A stretch of 64,000 nucleotides of DNA. Origin: Apus apus (Eukaryota > Chordata > Aves > Apodiformes > Apodidae). The notes under the pieces are model-generated. The model did no database searches, had not been told where the DNA came from, and saw only the letters and a program-made list of their open reading frames with translations. Positions 36,436-49,497 of the stretch are shown here, piece by piece; position 1 is the stretch's first letter, and each line of letters starts with the position of its first letter. Position numbers and translations under genes: made by a program. The stretch covers positions 186,001 through 250,000 of the forward strand of contig NC_067300.1 in NCBI RefSeq assembly GCF_020740795.1, written 5' to 3'.

Positions 36436-39400
36436 AATTTATCCTTCTGTCTCTCTGCCTAAGTCAGCCCATCTACTGCTGCCAGCCCTGAAGTTCCTGA
36501 CTGTCCTATCCCACGGACTGTGGGTGAACTGAGGTTGCACAATCACAGCCTAAGCACAAGGAGCCCAGTGGCTGTCTGCTCCAGGCCACGTTCCCGTGCC
36601 CTGTCCTGTCACCTCTGAGCTTCCCTGTGCTCTGGGGACCCCTGGTCTCTCCTTACTGCTTTGGGACATGGTCATGAATCCACCTGCAGCCCTTCCAGTG
36701 CTTCATCTGGCTGCTCTCTGAAAGCTGCTGTAGGTGCTTGTACTCCTCCAGTGGTGCTGGTGCGGTTCACAACCTCTTATTTCTTTTTAAGCCCTCTCCT
36801 TTGGCACTGGACTCTGTGGCCACAGGCTGTAGTGGCTGTGGAGGGACCTCTGGTGTGGCACACTGTGGCACACATCCCTCTGCCCTGCACAGAGGGTGGC
36901 AGCACCCGCTCGGGGCAGCCCTGGTCTCCATGCTGGCCAGAGGCCCCATCCTTTGCCCCCCAGGTCCTGGGTGGGCTGGGACCCCCTGCGTAGCCCCTAG
37001 GGTTGAGCTTCCCCTGTGGGACCAGAGCCAGGAAGGGGACCCCAGCCAAGGCCCTGCAGCTGGGAAAGGGATCTTGGCTGCGGCCTCTTTGAAGTGTAGC
37101 TTGGGCAGCCACGGGTCCCAGACAGGGCAAGGAGGGAGCAATAATTGCCTTCAGTGTCCATTTCGTGCCTGTGCTGGGACGCAGAGCCCATGAGGGCTTT
37201 CAAAGGGAAGAGAAAATCATTGTCCCTGCTCAATGCTGCTCTGTGCAGGGCCAGGGTGCTCTGCCCTGCCCCAGGAACATGCCAGCCATGGCCTGGCGGT
37301 GCTGGCCCAGGGGCTGCTGCCTCTGGGCTGCTGCTGGGGAGCTCCAGTGGCCCTGCTGACACTGGGGGCCCCTGGGAACTGCTGGCCCTGGCACAGCCAT
37401 GCTGCTTCTGGGTCCATGATGGATCTGCCCCATGCCTGATCCTCACTGGTGTGTCAGGGCTGTGTCTGCTTTGGCACTTCTGACTGTGGGGGTTGGCAGC
37501 CCTGCCATGGTGGTCCAGGAGCCACCAGACCTGGCTTTGACCAGAGCTGTCAGCGATGTGCTGGGTTACATGGGTGAACATCTTCCACTCTCTTTGGGCT
37601 CTGTTCCTGCTGGAGTTAGGTTTGCACAGGTCTGTGAACACCCCTCCAGGGCTCTGACTGCATCTGGAAATTACTGCGTGAGGCTCTGGTCCACACTGGG
37701 AACAGCTGGAGCAGGTCTCTGCTGTCCTGCCAACCCACCTAAGCTCAGCCCCTCCATGTCTGGGGTTGTCAAACCCTAGTGCAGCATCATGTAGTCAACA
37801 CCCATCTCACCAGGCACCAGGCAATGCTGGTCACCAGCACCAGGGTGAGGTGGCATGAGGGGTCCACAGTGTCAGGCCCCAGAGATGAGGTGTTGTTGCC
37901 AGGAGATGGGACTGCTTGGCCCTTGCCTGGGCTCAAGCCAGAGACATATCCAGCCCCTGTGCTGCCCCAGGGGACGCAGAATCTCATCCTTCATGTCTTC
38001 AGCCATGTGGTTTGGGAAGGATCCAGTCACCTAAGTCTGTTTGTAGTTTCTCTCTTCTTCTGCCCAGCTCCATGCCCTTCTCACGCCCTTGAAGGCTGGG
38101 CTGCATGCCCAGCTACCCCCCTTAGAGAAGGGCCAATCTCCCAGCAGAGCAATTATCCCAAATGCCAGCAGGAACAACCACATCTTGGGCCCCCAGCCTG
38201 GACATTTTGTGCTTTTTGCCTTTCTTCCCTGCCGCATGGTCAGAAACTTCTCTGCCTGGAGCGGGGCCCTGCTGCCTGGGGCCATTTGCAGCAGCTCCAA
38301 CTCCAGCGTGCTGGCAGCCCATGCTCTCTGCATCCACTGTTATGATTCTGCCAGTGCAGATCCCTGGGAAATGAACTGAGGATGTGATGTTTGATGCCAA
38401 GGAGAATCTCCTGATCCTAGGGCTGGTGCTTAGCAGGATGGGAGCCGGGCTGTGCAGGGCTGTCCTGGCTAAGGGGGTGCCTGGCATGTCTCCGACCTGT
38501 GAGCTGGCACCTGGCATCCCTTGCTCATCCCCTTGGTCCCTTGTTACAGGTGTTCCTCTGCCCCAGATCATCACTGTACCTTGACACTTGAGGCACAGTG
38601 CAGCAAAGTTCCACTCCCAAGTGGCAAGGGACCACATCTGTCCCCTCCTCTGCGGGGGATAGCAGGGTCAGTGGTGGCCTCTGCTGCACCATCCTGGTTC
38701 ATTCCCAGGGGATGCAGGGACCACAGCTGTGCCCAAGCCCCAAACGGTCTCCACTGGGGGGGGAATTGAGCACAGTACCCTGGCTGTGCTCCAGCTCCCT
38801 GCCAGCTCCCTGCTAAGTCTGCTGTTCCTGCAGCCATGGCCCCAGACTGATGTGGGTGCTCGCTGCTGCCAGTGCAGCCAACCCAGCCTTTTCCAAGGTG
38901 CAGCTGGTGGAAACCAGATGCTCCTGCCTGGGGAAACCCAGTGCAATGGGGAGGGGTGGGGCTCCCAAAATTTGCCACGGGGACCGTGACTTTACTCCCT
39001 GCCTTACAGAGCTGCCTGTGAGATATCTGCCCTGTTTCCTTGTTCTCGGAGTCAGAGACCAGAGCAGGAGCTGGGACCTTGGCTAGCATCCTGGTGGCAA
39101 CACCCTCTCTGTGTGGGTGCCCCTAGACCCAAAGCGTCTACTCGTGGGAGCCCCATGTGGCAGTGGGTGCAGACACAGTGGAGGTGGCCCCTTCCTCCTG
39201 CCCTGTCACCAGGACACCTCTGGTTACTGTTCCTTGGAGATGGGATCATGCTAGACAGGACCGTGCCCCAGGCAGGGACAGGGAACTGAAGGACAGAGCT
39301 TGTTCCACCAGCAGTGCTGGGCTGGAGTCAGGCTGCAGCCATGTCCCAGGGAGAGCTCAAAACCCACCCACGCCATGATGCTGTTTAGCTACTCTGCCTC

Positions 39401-40539
39401 AGTTTCCCCAGCTGTAGATGAGGGCTGGGCACATGGACCAACATGTCCCTGTGGCAGGAAACCTGGGCTGCTCCAACCCTGCACAATTTCAACAACCAAA
39501 TGTTTTTCCTTCATTCATTCCCATTCCCACTCTGCAGCCTGGCCCTGCAGTGACAGGGCAAGGAGGGCATGTGGCTCCCACTTGTCCTGCAGCTGGATCC
39601 AGGGGCCAGCACTGGGAGCAGTGAGTCCTACTGCCCCAGACCCTCTCCTGGGTGCATGTCCCCCAGTTTGTCCCAAGGCATTCCTGCAAGGTTCTGAGGG
39701 ACTCCCTAAATCTGCTGTCCCCGCCATGGTCAGCCAGGGACACCCCATCTTTGGACAGGTCCAGACAAGCAGGTTTGGTTTCTTTTGGCTACTGAAAACA
39801 ATCTCCTGACCATGGAGGAGACCTGGGGGTTGTCTAGAAGTTCAGAGAGACACCAAGTAGGGACATGGTAGCTGTGGGGATGTTCCCCAGCCCTTTTCCT
39901 TGGGGTAAAATAGAAGAAACAGTTACCAAATCTTCCCATCAAGGACCTGACAGCAGGCAAGGGCTTCCTGTGCCACCTGTACCGGGGCTTCTGCAGCTGC
40001 CTCTGGGCACGGGTCATGGCCACAGCCATGTCTGCATCTCCCACAGATGGGAACACACAGGGCAGAGCTCAGACACAGCAGTGATAGCCCAATGCAAGCA
40101 GAACTTCCCAGTCTGAGCTCTTCTCACCCATTAACTGAGCTATGGCCTCCAGCCAGCTCCTTGCTGGTGATGGATCCTCTGCAGAGGGGCTGGTGCTGGT
40201 CAGGCCCTGCCCAGCCCTGCACAGGCACCATACACCATCCTGCCTGAGAGGACCTGTCACAAGGGACACAGGTTTGCTCGATCTCAGCCTTGGGCTCCTC
40301 TCCACCACACTGCTCTGGTCCTGGCAGGCACCTGAACCAGATGTCAGTATCAGGGTGGACAAACCAGGCAGGTCTGCAGTGGAGGGAACAAGGGGAAGAA
40401 AAACCCATGCACATGGTACCAGAGCGTGCATCAGCTGCCTGGGCCAACTGTCCCCCTCGTGCTGCTGCACACACCTGCACTGCGCAGTATTCATCTCTAT
40501 TTCCCGCTGGGAGTCCCCAGTGATGATATGATGTGATGG

Positions 40540-40640
40540 CTTAGCAGCCTGGTTGAAGAGGTCCCTGCCCACGGCCGAGAGGTTGGACTAGGTGATTTTT
40601 GGGGGTCCCTTCCAACCCAGACAATTCCGTGGTTCCATGT
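40540..40640 (+). mobile_element. CR1 LINE 3'-end fragment
   Basis: Short diverged CR1 tail: GAGAGGTTGGACTAGGTGAT, then GGTCCCTTCCAACCCAGACA and ATTCCGTGGTTC, the mutated terminal repeat. Confidence 0.65.
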
Positions 40641-41160
40641 GGAGCTGGGGGTGATGGGACACTCCGGGGGCCTGAGCGGGGCAGGGCAGGGCAGCTCTGC
40701 CGGCGGGAACGTCCTCCCCAGCCTCTGAGCCTTGTGCAGGGTTTTGTGGTGCTACAAAGGCACTGAGCAGCTCTCAAACTACAATGGCTTCTCCATCCCT
40801 ATTGAAAATTAACAACTACCACATGGTGCTGGTCAAACCAACCAGCTTGTCCCACTGGGATGGAGGAGCCCAACACCCCGGTGGCACCCCTGGTGTCCCT
40901 GCACCCAGGGCCAGAGGCGCTCAGCTGGTTCTGGTGGAGCTCTTGGTGGGGTCTGTAGGGGCAGCTGCATCCTCCCTGTGCTCTGCACCACCCAGGATAT
41001 TTGGACGTGTCAGCTCTCATTTTGCTTTTCTGTCCAAAATCCTGAGCAGGTTTTTCTAGCTCAGCCATTTTTCACATTTTCCTCTGATGAGGGGGCTGCT
41101 GCACCTCTGCCAACTCCTGGAAAGCCATAAATCTCCCTGGACCTTCTAAAATCCTGAAAT

Positions 41161-41290
41161 TAGGGGGGGGAAAGAAACAAACAAAATAAAACAAAACAAA
41201 ACAAAAAACCCACAAACAAACAATCCAACGAACATAAAAAAACAACAACAAAAAACACCAAAACCCCTAAAAAAAACCCCAAAAAGCATG
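41161..41290 (+). repeat. A-rich tract with CAAA and AAAAC steps
   Basis: About 130 bp consisting almost entirely of A and C after a G-run: AACAAACAAAATAAAACAAA and similar. It probably arose by slippage from a poly(A)-like seed. No LINE body with a poly(A) tail is recognisable next to it. Confidence 0.75.
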
Positions 41291-41795
41291 TTTTCTAAAC
41301 AATACTTGGAGAAGAGAATGTTTATTCCTCTCCAGGGCCCTCAGCCTTCAGCACCCCCATTGCTCAGCACCACCCACGGAAGTGGGAGCCTGTTCCAAAG
41401 AAACAAAAGGAGCTATGAAAATGCAAATATTGCAAAATTATTTGGTTAAGAAGAAAGGAAAAGCAGTTGGGGCTGTGTGTGCTGTGAGGCTGGGGACAGC
41501 TCACCCAGCAGCATCCCTTATCTACCCAAATGCCCTGGTTACTTAGTCGTCCCGGGGGACACATGGCTCGTACTGTGGCTGCACTGTCCTGGGGAGGGGA
41601 CAGTGGGAGCACAAAGCCCACCCACTGGTGCTGCCCTGTGGCCCATCTCAACTCCCTATGACTTTTCCAGGGATTTCTACCATTTTCCTGAGGTGTTGAA
41701 GTGCTTTTCCTCCTCCTGCCTTCTAGTGGGATCGGGGGCTTTCCCAGCTCACAGAGTGTTTTCGTGGCAGGCTTGGGATGTGGGTCTGCAGGAGA

Positions 41796-41992
41796 AGATC
41801 TGGAACAGGCTGCCCAGGGAGGTGGTGGAGTCACCATCCCTGGAAATGTTTAAAAGAAATACAGGTGTGGTGCTCAGGGACATGACTTAATCACTGAATG
41901 GGTAGATTAGCTTATGGTTGATGGATTTAGGCTATGGTTGGACTTGATGATATTCAAGGTCTTTTCCAACCAGGATAATTCTGTCATTCTGT
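41796..41992 (+). mobile_element. CR1 LINE 3' fragment
   Basis: Contains TGGAACAGGCTGCCCAGGGA, GGTGGTGGAGTCACCATCCC and GTGGTGCTCAGGGACATG, then GGTTGGACTTGATGATATTC and CTTTTCCAACC, ending in ATTCTGTCATTCTGT. A clear CR1 tail of about 200 bp. Confidence 0.9.
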
Positions 41993-43109
41993 CTCCAGCC
42001 CAGGTCTCCAACCCACCACTGCAGCATGTCGAGGGCTGCTGGGCTGCTCCAGCACAGCCCCTGGGCTCACTAACAAACACCACTGAGTGACAGGGGGTGG
42101 GTGTCCAGGGAGCACCAGCACAGATACTGCTGTGCCAGTGTTCATGGCACTGCCAGGCTGTTCTCAGGCCATGCACGCTGTGTCCATGCTCACACCATGA
42201 CTGTGGTCTTTCCATGTCCCTGCTCACACTGAGCCCCCACTTTCCCCACTCAGTTCCCAGCTCCGCAGCAAGGCAAGGAGGAAGGAGAGGCACCTCGTCC
42301 CTCAGGAGCCTGGGAAAAACCAGCTGGGTATAAAATTAGCTGGAGCTTCTATTGCCGGGATTTTATTTTTAAATGCAATGGAAAATAAATTGCTGGAGGG
42401 AAAATCCAAGAGGTCTGGGCTACCCTGTGGAATAACAGGATACCTCTGTCCCACAGTGAAGGTCCTGCTGGTCCCAGGCAGGGCATGGGGTGGGAGCTGG
42501 CTGCAGGTGCAGCCAATGCAGCAGTGAGGACCATGAGAGGCTGGTCCTGTCCCTGGGGATAGACCAGGAGCAGTGGGGGCACAGGGGACATGAGCCCTGC
42601 AGGCATTGAGGGGGCCATAATGTCCCTGAAGGTCTCCACTGGGATCTCCCTGTCTGAGAAGGATGGGACTTTCCAGCCAGAAAAGATACAGCTGAAGGTC
42701 TGGAAATTCAGGACTGTCCTGGAGAGGTTGGAGAGGGATGGAGCCACCAGCTCTTCAAGCACCCAAAGGAAGTGATGGAGGTGGGAGCAGACTCAGCCCA
42801 GCCAGCAGCAGGCAGCTCCCCATGCTGAGTGGAAGGAGCTTCCGGCTGAGGGAAGGTGCTGCTGCTGCAGGGTGCCTGAGCCCAAAGGGAGGTTTTCTTG
42901 ACAAATCCAAGAGGGGCCTATTGAAGGGTGTAAGTACAGATAAATCTGGATATCACATCTGCCTCAGAAATCCCTTGAAGTGAAAGTAAATGGAGAGTGG
43001 GAGAGGGCTCAAGGGAAATATCACATATTCTTGCTGTCCTCTGCCTCATCCCTGAAGGTAATGGTGGGGCCCTTGCAGTGGGGTCATTGCCACCTTCTCC
43101 CAGGCTGCT

Positions 43110-43690
43110 TTGCTCAGAGGTGTGTGCTGGCCATGGCCAGGTAGGACACGGTGGCAGCCAGGCAGACTCCTTGCCTCAGTCTGCAGCTCCAACCAGAATT
43201 CAGAGGCTGAGCAGGCTCCTGCCACAGGAAGGTGGAGATGGGGGTCCTCCACGGGCTGCAGGTGGAAAGCTGCTCCACCATGGGCCTTCACAGGCTGCAT
43301 GTGCATGTCTACTCCACCACGGACCTCCATGGGCTGCAGGAGGACAGCTTGCCTTGCTATGGTCTTCACCTCAGGCTGCAGGGAAAGCTGTGCACCTCCT
43401 CCTCCTCCTTCTCCACTGACCTGGGTGTCTGCAGTATCTGCTGTTTCTCTCACATCTCTCTCCTCTCCCAGATGCTGTGCAACACTTTTATCCTTTATTA
43501 ACTACTATGTCACAGAGGTACCACCATCTTTGCTGATAGGATCAGCTTTGGCCAGTGTTGGGTCCCTCTTGGAGCTAGCTGGAGCTGGCTGGGTCCAACA
43601 GGGTGGCACCTCCTGGTGTCTTCTCACAGAAGTCACCCCCCCACTTCTGAAACCTTGCCACATAAATCCAGTGCAGACCCAAGGCCACCA
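43110..43690 (+). repeat. Candidate avian interspersed repeat with internal 40-bp units
   Basis: A segment with an internal array (43244-43396) of about four diverged 39-40-bp units, each with CTCCAYGGGCTGCAGG or a relative and CTCCACCAYGG. A pyrimidine-rich part follows, then a conserved-looking block: CACTTTTATCCTTTATTAAC, GTCACAGAGGTACCACCATC, TTGGCCAGTGTTGGGTCCCT and CTTCTCACAGAAGTCACCCC. The layout resembles a multi-copy sequence I have seen in other bird genomes, but I cannot name its family. It keeps a partly open frame (repeated LHGLQ-type motif), which I do not take as coding. Confidence 0.45.
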
Positions 43691-44508
43691 TGTTGCCCTG
43701 GCAGCAGGGGCACCAGGCTGGAGCAGCGAGGGGATGCGCTGGGAGTGGGACGCAGGCGCTCATCCCCACCGGCCTCTGCCCAGCTCCCATCTGGTTGACA
43801 CATGCCAGGCAGGACCATTTCTGCCCCAGCAGCAGCTTCCCACACACCTGGGCTGGTTTTGACTCTCCTGAGGACCCACCAGCCCCTGGTGTAGGATGTG
43901 TTTTGGGAGCCAGACCTCGCCGGCTGCTCCTCGGAAAGGAGATGAGCAGCCACTGGCTGCTGGACACACCTCTGGCAATCTGTCTGTGCCCCCAGTCTCT
44001 GCCAAATTTCACTCATGCAAAATGCTATTTTTCTGCCTTGATAGTTTAACCTCAGCCCTTCCCAGGGACTTGGAGCTGAAAAAAAAATAATTCCAGCAAT
44101 GAATGATGTTCCCTGCAGCAATGCAGTGGCTCCCTGTGGCTCCCATCAGCAGCCCATGAAGCTGTGATTGCTCTTCCACCCCATGAAAGAGTAAAATTGA
44201 GCTGAAGCTGAAAACATGGCACTCAATAGTTGCAGCCATATCACCTGCTGAAACCTGAAAGCAGGAGTCAACCAACCTGAAGGCAGGATGTGTGTCCTTC
44301 CCATGCCCTTCCCAGCACAGACCCAGCCCCGCAGGCACAGAGAAGCACCTGGAGGTCACACTGCCAGCACCCACAAATGAACCTGACTATGCTTTTCTTC
44401 TCCTTTTGTCCCAGTTACAAAGCACAAACACATTAAAAGGGTAGGGTGGTGGCTTAGAGCAAAATGTTTGCGGTCCTGAAGGCCTCAGGGATCATTCCAG
44501 GACACCAT

Positions 44509-44738
44509 TTAGGCTGGATATAGGAAGAAATTCTTTCCTGTGTGGGTGGTGAGAGCCTGGCCCAGGCTGCCCAGGGAAGCTGTGGCTGCCCCATCCCTGG
44601 CAGTGTTGAAGGGCAGGTTGGATGGGGCTTGGAGCAACCTGGGCTGCTGGGAGGTGTCCCTGCCCATGGCAGGGATTTGCAACTAGATTATATTTAAGGT
44701 CCATTCCAACCTGAACCAGTCAGGGATTCTGTGATTCT
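44509..44738 (+). mobile_element. CR1 LINE 3' fragment
   Basis: Contains GGCTGGATATAGGAAGAAAT, GGCTGCCCAGGGAAGCTGTG, GGCTGCCCCATCCCTGGCAG and GGTTGGATGGGGCTTGGAGC, then GTCCCTGCCCATGGCAGGGA and a terminal GATTCTGTGATTCT. About 230 bp. Confidence 0.92.
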
Positions 44739-46678
44739 CCTGGCTCCACCACCTCTGCAACTTCAGCCTCAGGGATGTGTGTTTAACTGTTGCCACCCCA
44801 GGTGTGGGTCCTGCTCGCCCTTCTAACCTGCAGCACATACGATCTGTCATGGGATTGTGATTCTTCCAAATTTTTGGCACCCAGTACTGATAGAGGGAGG
44901 CTGGACTCTCATTGAGGCCCTGCTGAGACCAGGGTGCTCCCCGAGCCAAGTGCAATGCTGCGTCCTGGGGGCCATGGAGCAGGCCCTGCCCTGAGTCCTG
45001 CTGAAGCAACTCCCTCCTCATCTTCCAGAGCTTTCACCAAGTTGGCTGCCTTTCTTCAAGTGGCCTGAAGAAGACCCACAGAGATGTCTGCTTTGGGGCA
45101 GGATCAGCTACCCTGCAGCACTGGGGGGTGTTTGAGGGTGTCCATCTGCAGCCAGAGATCCCTGTGTCTCCTCTGCAGCATCCAGCTGCTCATAAATTAT
45201 CCTGCTTTGGAGTGTCACAGGGAAGAGGAAATGAGTGAGGCTCTCAGGGGCTTTTTCAGAGCTCCACAGCACGTTTTTCTCCAATTGCAGCTCTTGGCAC
45301 CCCACAATGAACTCATGCCCCATTTCTCCCTGAAAGACAAATAGAATTCCAGCTTTGCAGTTATGTTAAAAAACTGATAAGTGTATGAAAATATCTGGAG
45401 CACACAAGCTCTCTTTTTTCAAATTTCAGGATTTGGGGTTGTCTGACTCCCAGTTTTGAGTTTTAAGTCACCTGAAAAAAATCCCTAAAGAGAGCTGGGG
45501 AACCATAGGAAAGGCCCCAAAGTGGATAATGGTGATGAAGTAGGAGGGTTAAATATAGGGGAAAAACCTGATTTAGTAAATTGATTAAAGCTGATTCATT
45601 TCCAGGCCTGGGTATGGATCAGTTCAGCTGCCTGGACTCAGTACCAGGTGATCTGACAGCAGCTCTGCAGAGCCCAGCCCTGTTCCCCAGCAGCCCTGGA
45701 GGTGCTTGGTTTGCCAGAAGGAGACAAGAGCAGAAGCTGAGCATGGCTGGGAGGTGTGTGCTGAAGGAGTGTCTCCAGGAAAGCAAACTCCCAGCAGGGT
45801 TTGCCCCAAGTGGGAGCCATCAGCAGCTGGCAGAGATCCCAGCAGGTTCAGGTCCAGGATCTGGGAGGGCCTAGGCAGCAGCAGGAAGGGCTGAGGCAGG
45901 AAGAAGAACGGGGCAGGCAGCAAGGGCTGGGAAAGGACATGGGAGAGGAAGGGCTGACCCGGCTGAGCCTTGACCAGATGGTGACAGCACGTGCCCTCCT
46001 GGCCTTGTGCTGCAGTGGGTCTGGGTCCCTTTGCTGCCATCCTGCAAACACGTCCTTGCAGGCAGCCAACACATCCCTGAAGCTGCCCTCCTTGCCACAG
46101 TGGTGGGGAATGATGTCTGTCCTGCCTGTGCCATCACACTGGCATTGCTCTGAGTCTGATGATGTCTCTCGTAATCAGGAACCCTCCACAGAATGTTGGT
46201 CCTCAACTCTGACTGCAAACATCAGCAGAAAGCAAAATTATCTTGCTCAGTGCAAAGTGGGACCAGACTGACCTGGCCCCTTCCCATATCCCTTCCCAGT
46301 GCTCAGGAAAGGTGCTGGAGAAGCGTCACCTTGCCAGGCTGGGACATACTGGGGGACAGCTGTAGGATGGCCATGGGAAGGTGGCTTATGCCCTGAGAGA
46401 GGTGCTTCTACCTCCTGAGCTGGCAGGGGATCCACAGAACCCTCCTAGTGCTCAAGTTCTAGAACGTTTTGTTTTGTTGACAACACCTCTAAGGACTTGA
46501 GGGAACCTCAGAGCAGAGAGTTTCTCTAATGGAGAGATACTCACACAAACTATGTCCCTTTGGGGTTACTTGAATCCTCCTTGCAGCTCAATGCAAGAGC
46601 CAAGAATGGAGAGACAGGTCCTGTTTGCACCTTCGGAGGGCAAAATCCCTCATGCAGCCTGGTTAAATGTAGATAAAT

Positions 46679-46722
46679 GGGGGGGGGGGGAGGGGGGGGG
46701 GCTGAGGGGGAGAGGGAGGGGA
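46679..46722 (+). repeat. Poly-G tract
   Basis: Runs of 12 and 10 G residues separated by A, then GGGGG, GGG and GGGG runs. Strong G-quadruplex potential on the plus strand. It is far from any gene. Confidence 0.85.
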
Positions 46723-48592
46723 ACGACACTGACTCAAGTCAGACAGTGGCGTGAGTTTGGAGAAAGTGGATTGCAGTGCTTGCATTGGCCCCAAGCATGG
46801 CCACAGTGTGAGGGAGGGGTGCTCTGCCTGTGGGTCCTGTGTCCTGCCCCAGTGTTCACAGCTTCGTAGCACAAGTGGGAGAAAGCAGGATGGTGGTGCA
46901 ACCACAGAACCGTTAGCAAGGGATCCTTGTAGTCAACGGCTCCTGGCTGCAATGCTGGTGCTGTGAGGTGTGTGCACCTTCTGGGCAGACACCTCCCTGC
47001 TCTCTGCCCCTCACTGAGGTCTCCTGGAGAGGAAGCTGGGAGAATGCTGTGGGGCTCTTCTAGAGAAACTGCCTGTTTCCTGGCTGCTTTTGTGCCCAGG
47101 CAACAGGGAACACCAGGTCCTTGCCCTGCCATTGCAGAGGCTGCCCTGGGAAACCAGAGAGACAAAGAGGTTTTTAGAAAGTAAGGCAAGAATGGAGATT
47201 TGTGCTTGGGTTTGATCTTCCTTCCAGGCAAGTGTCTTTGCCAGGATGGGGATTACAGACTTGGATACACTGGGGTCCTTCCAGTCCTGGAGCACTTCAG
47301 TGCCTGTAGGAGGAAAAGCTCTGGGCTTGAAGCCAAGCCTTGAGTGCCTCAAGGGAGCTCATACCCGAAGGGTGTAGATGCAAAGACACTGACTCAGGGG
47401 GGAACTATCCTCAGTCACCCTTTGGCTTGTTGCATCCCCTTATTTTTACCCTCTATCAGTGGAAACACTCATTTGATTTGCAGCCTTGTTGCCGAAAGAC
47501 TCCAAGAAAACCCTAAAAACACCTTGCACCTGCATGCAGTGAGTTTGCTTGGTGCTGGGACCAGGGTGGGCACCCCCAGCTGTTCCCACAGGCATTGGCT
47601 CCCTGGCCAGCCCTGGTGACACTGGGCAGGTTGACCCATGGGTGGGTGCATTGTGGACAAAAGCATGGCTCCAGCTCTGGCTGGACACACCTCTCCTGGG
47701 CTGAGGGATATGTCGTCCCACCAGGACAGGTTTTCAAGTACTCTGCGATTTTGGGACTCCGTACAAGGCAATGAGATATTGTGGGGCTCAGTTGCTCAAG
47801 TCCTTGGCTGGTGCAGGACTCAGCCTGCCTGGAGGTTCCCCAAGACCAGGACAGCTCTAGGCATGTGGGGTGGCTGGCCCAGGCTGGCTGCATCCTTTGG
47901 AAAACACAGATGGTTTCTCAGCCGATTGTCCAGATCTGGGTCCATCCAGGGAGAGCTGCAGAGCTAGGCCAGGCTGCACATGGCCTTGGGGGCTGGGAGC
48001 AGGTCACAGCTCCTCCACCTGGCTGTGGGTTCAGCTCTGCTCCCAGGAAGGACTGGGATTGGGGTGGAGGCTAGGATTGAGAGCAAGGCTGGGAGATCCC
48101 CCTCCTGTGGACCACAGCATGCAGAAAGGGGCTGTGCCCCTTCTGGGGACACCTTTGCAGCCCCCACCATCCCCAGTGTGCTGCTGCCCACCACAAGGAC
48201 CATGCTGTCCTCCAGGCAGTCCCTCTCACTGCCTACTATTTTCCCTGAGTAATTCTGCAGAGTAACCACAGCACCCACTGCCCTCCTGTGCATCTTGGGA
48301 GCAGGTCAGGACCACCTTGGGGCTCCCATCAGTGTTTTGCTCTAGCAGCTCTTGAATGCATCATGGGGCTGCTTTTTCGTTGCTCATGGTTGGCCCTTGC
48401 TGGTGGCTCATCCTCATCTCAAGATTATCAAATGTTTCTGGACCCATCTCCCCTGCACATTCCATTGGCCTGGGAGCTTGCAGATGGGAGCTGAAAACCC
48501 TGTCCCTGATCCCTCCCTTTGGACCTAAGCCTGTTGCAGTCTCCAGGCTCATTCTGTTCTTCCTGTTATTTCCCAGCCACATGTGGAGCTGC

Positions 48593-48643
48593 TGTGCCGC
48601 CCACCAGCGCTCCCAGATGTGCCGCCCACCAGCGTTTTCCAGA
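48593..48643 (+). repeat. 25-bp tandem duplication
   Basis: TGTGCCGCCCACCAGCG occurs twice, each followed by a TC(C)CAGA ending; a third start (TGTGCTCACCC) is diverged. Confidence 0.8.
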
Positions 48644-49497
48644 TGTGCTCACCCATCTTTCACACAGACATTGAGAAGCTCCAAGCACCACCACCAGCAA
48701 ACCCCACCATCTCTCAGAGCCAGCCAGAGAGTACCTTCACATGCTCCAGTTTCTCCACTAACTACTGGAAGGCCTGGCCCCATGTCAGATGTTATTGTTG
48801 GAAGAGGTGGATTAGGAAAACCTCTCTCCTTTGCCTAGGAAAGCAGCTCTCCCGCACTAACACACTCCCCACCTTCTCATCTTTGTTCATCTCCTGCTAC
48901 TTTGTGCCCAGTTAATATTTCTCCTACAAGTCCCCTGGAGTGGGGACAGGTTTTGTTGCCCAACTGGAATGGAGCTCCACCAGAACCTGCCTTTCCTGGG
49001 AACCCTGGCTTCTCCTTAGTGAGGGAAGGAAAGCCTCGTCCCCCAACCCCACCGAGGCAGTCAATGCCCACAGCAACTGCAGGGATGTGGAAATACACCC
49101 CAAGAGCCTGTAGATGCCTTGGCTCAGTAAAGACACCAGCATGGTTTGGAGCTGGGACTCCAGATCTGGACCCCTTTTGCCTGTGAAATCCCTCCACTCC
49201 TCTGGGCCTGCTTGCCATGCCACATCTCAGAGGCACGCCTGGTCCTTCTCTGCCTTGGCCCCATAACAGAAGTGACACCCCACAAACAAGCTGTAAGCCT
49301 GGAAAATTGGCATGAAATCATGAGGAACTTGTTGCTGGCTCACAGCAAACCTTGGCCCTGCATCTGACTGATGATACAGTTATTTGAGGTTACCATAAGT
49401 GTCTGGTCATGCTGAGGGTCTCTGTGCCTCCTGCTATCAAAGCAAGTCCCTTAAAATTTCACCACATTCCTCTGTCCCTGAGGACACTCAGGCAGGA

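Noticed and set aside
43110-43862. 250-codon plus-strand open frame
   Set aside because: It covers the 40-bp repeat units and several frames are open at once. I treat it as part of a repeat, not a gene.
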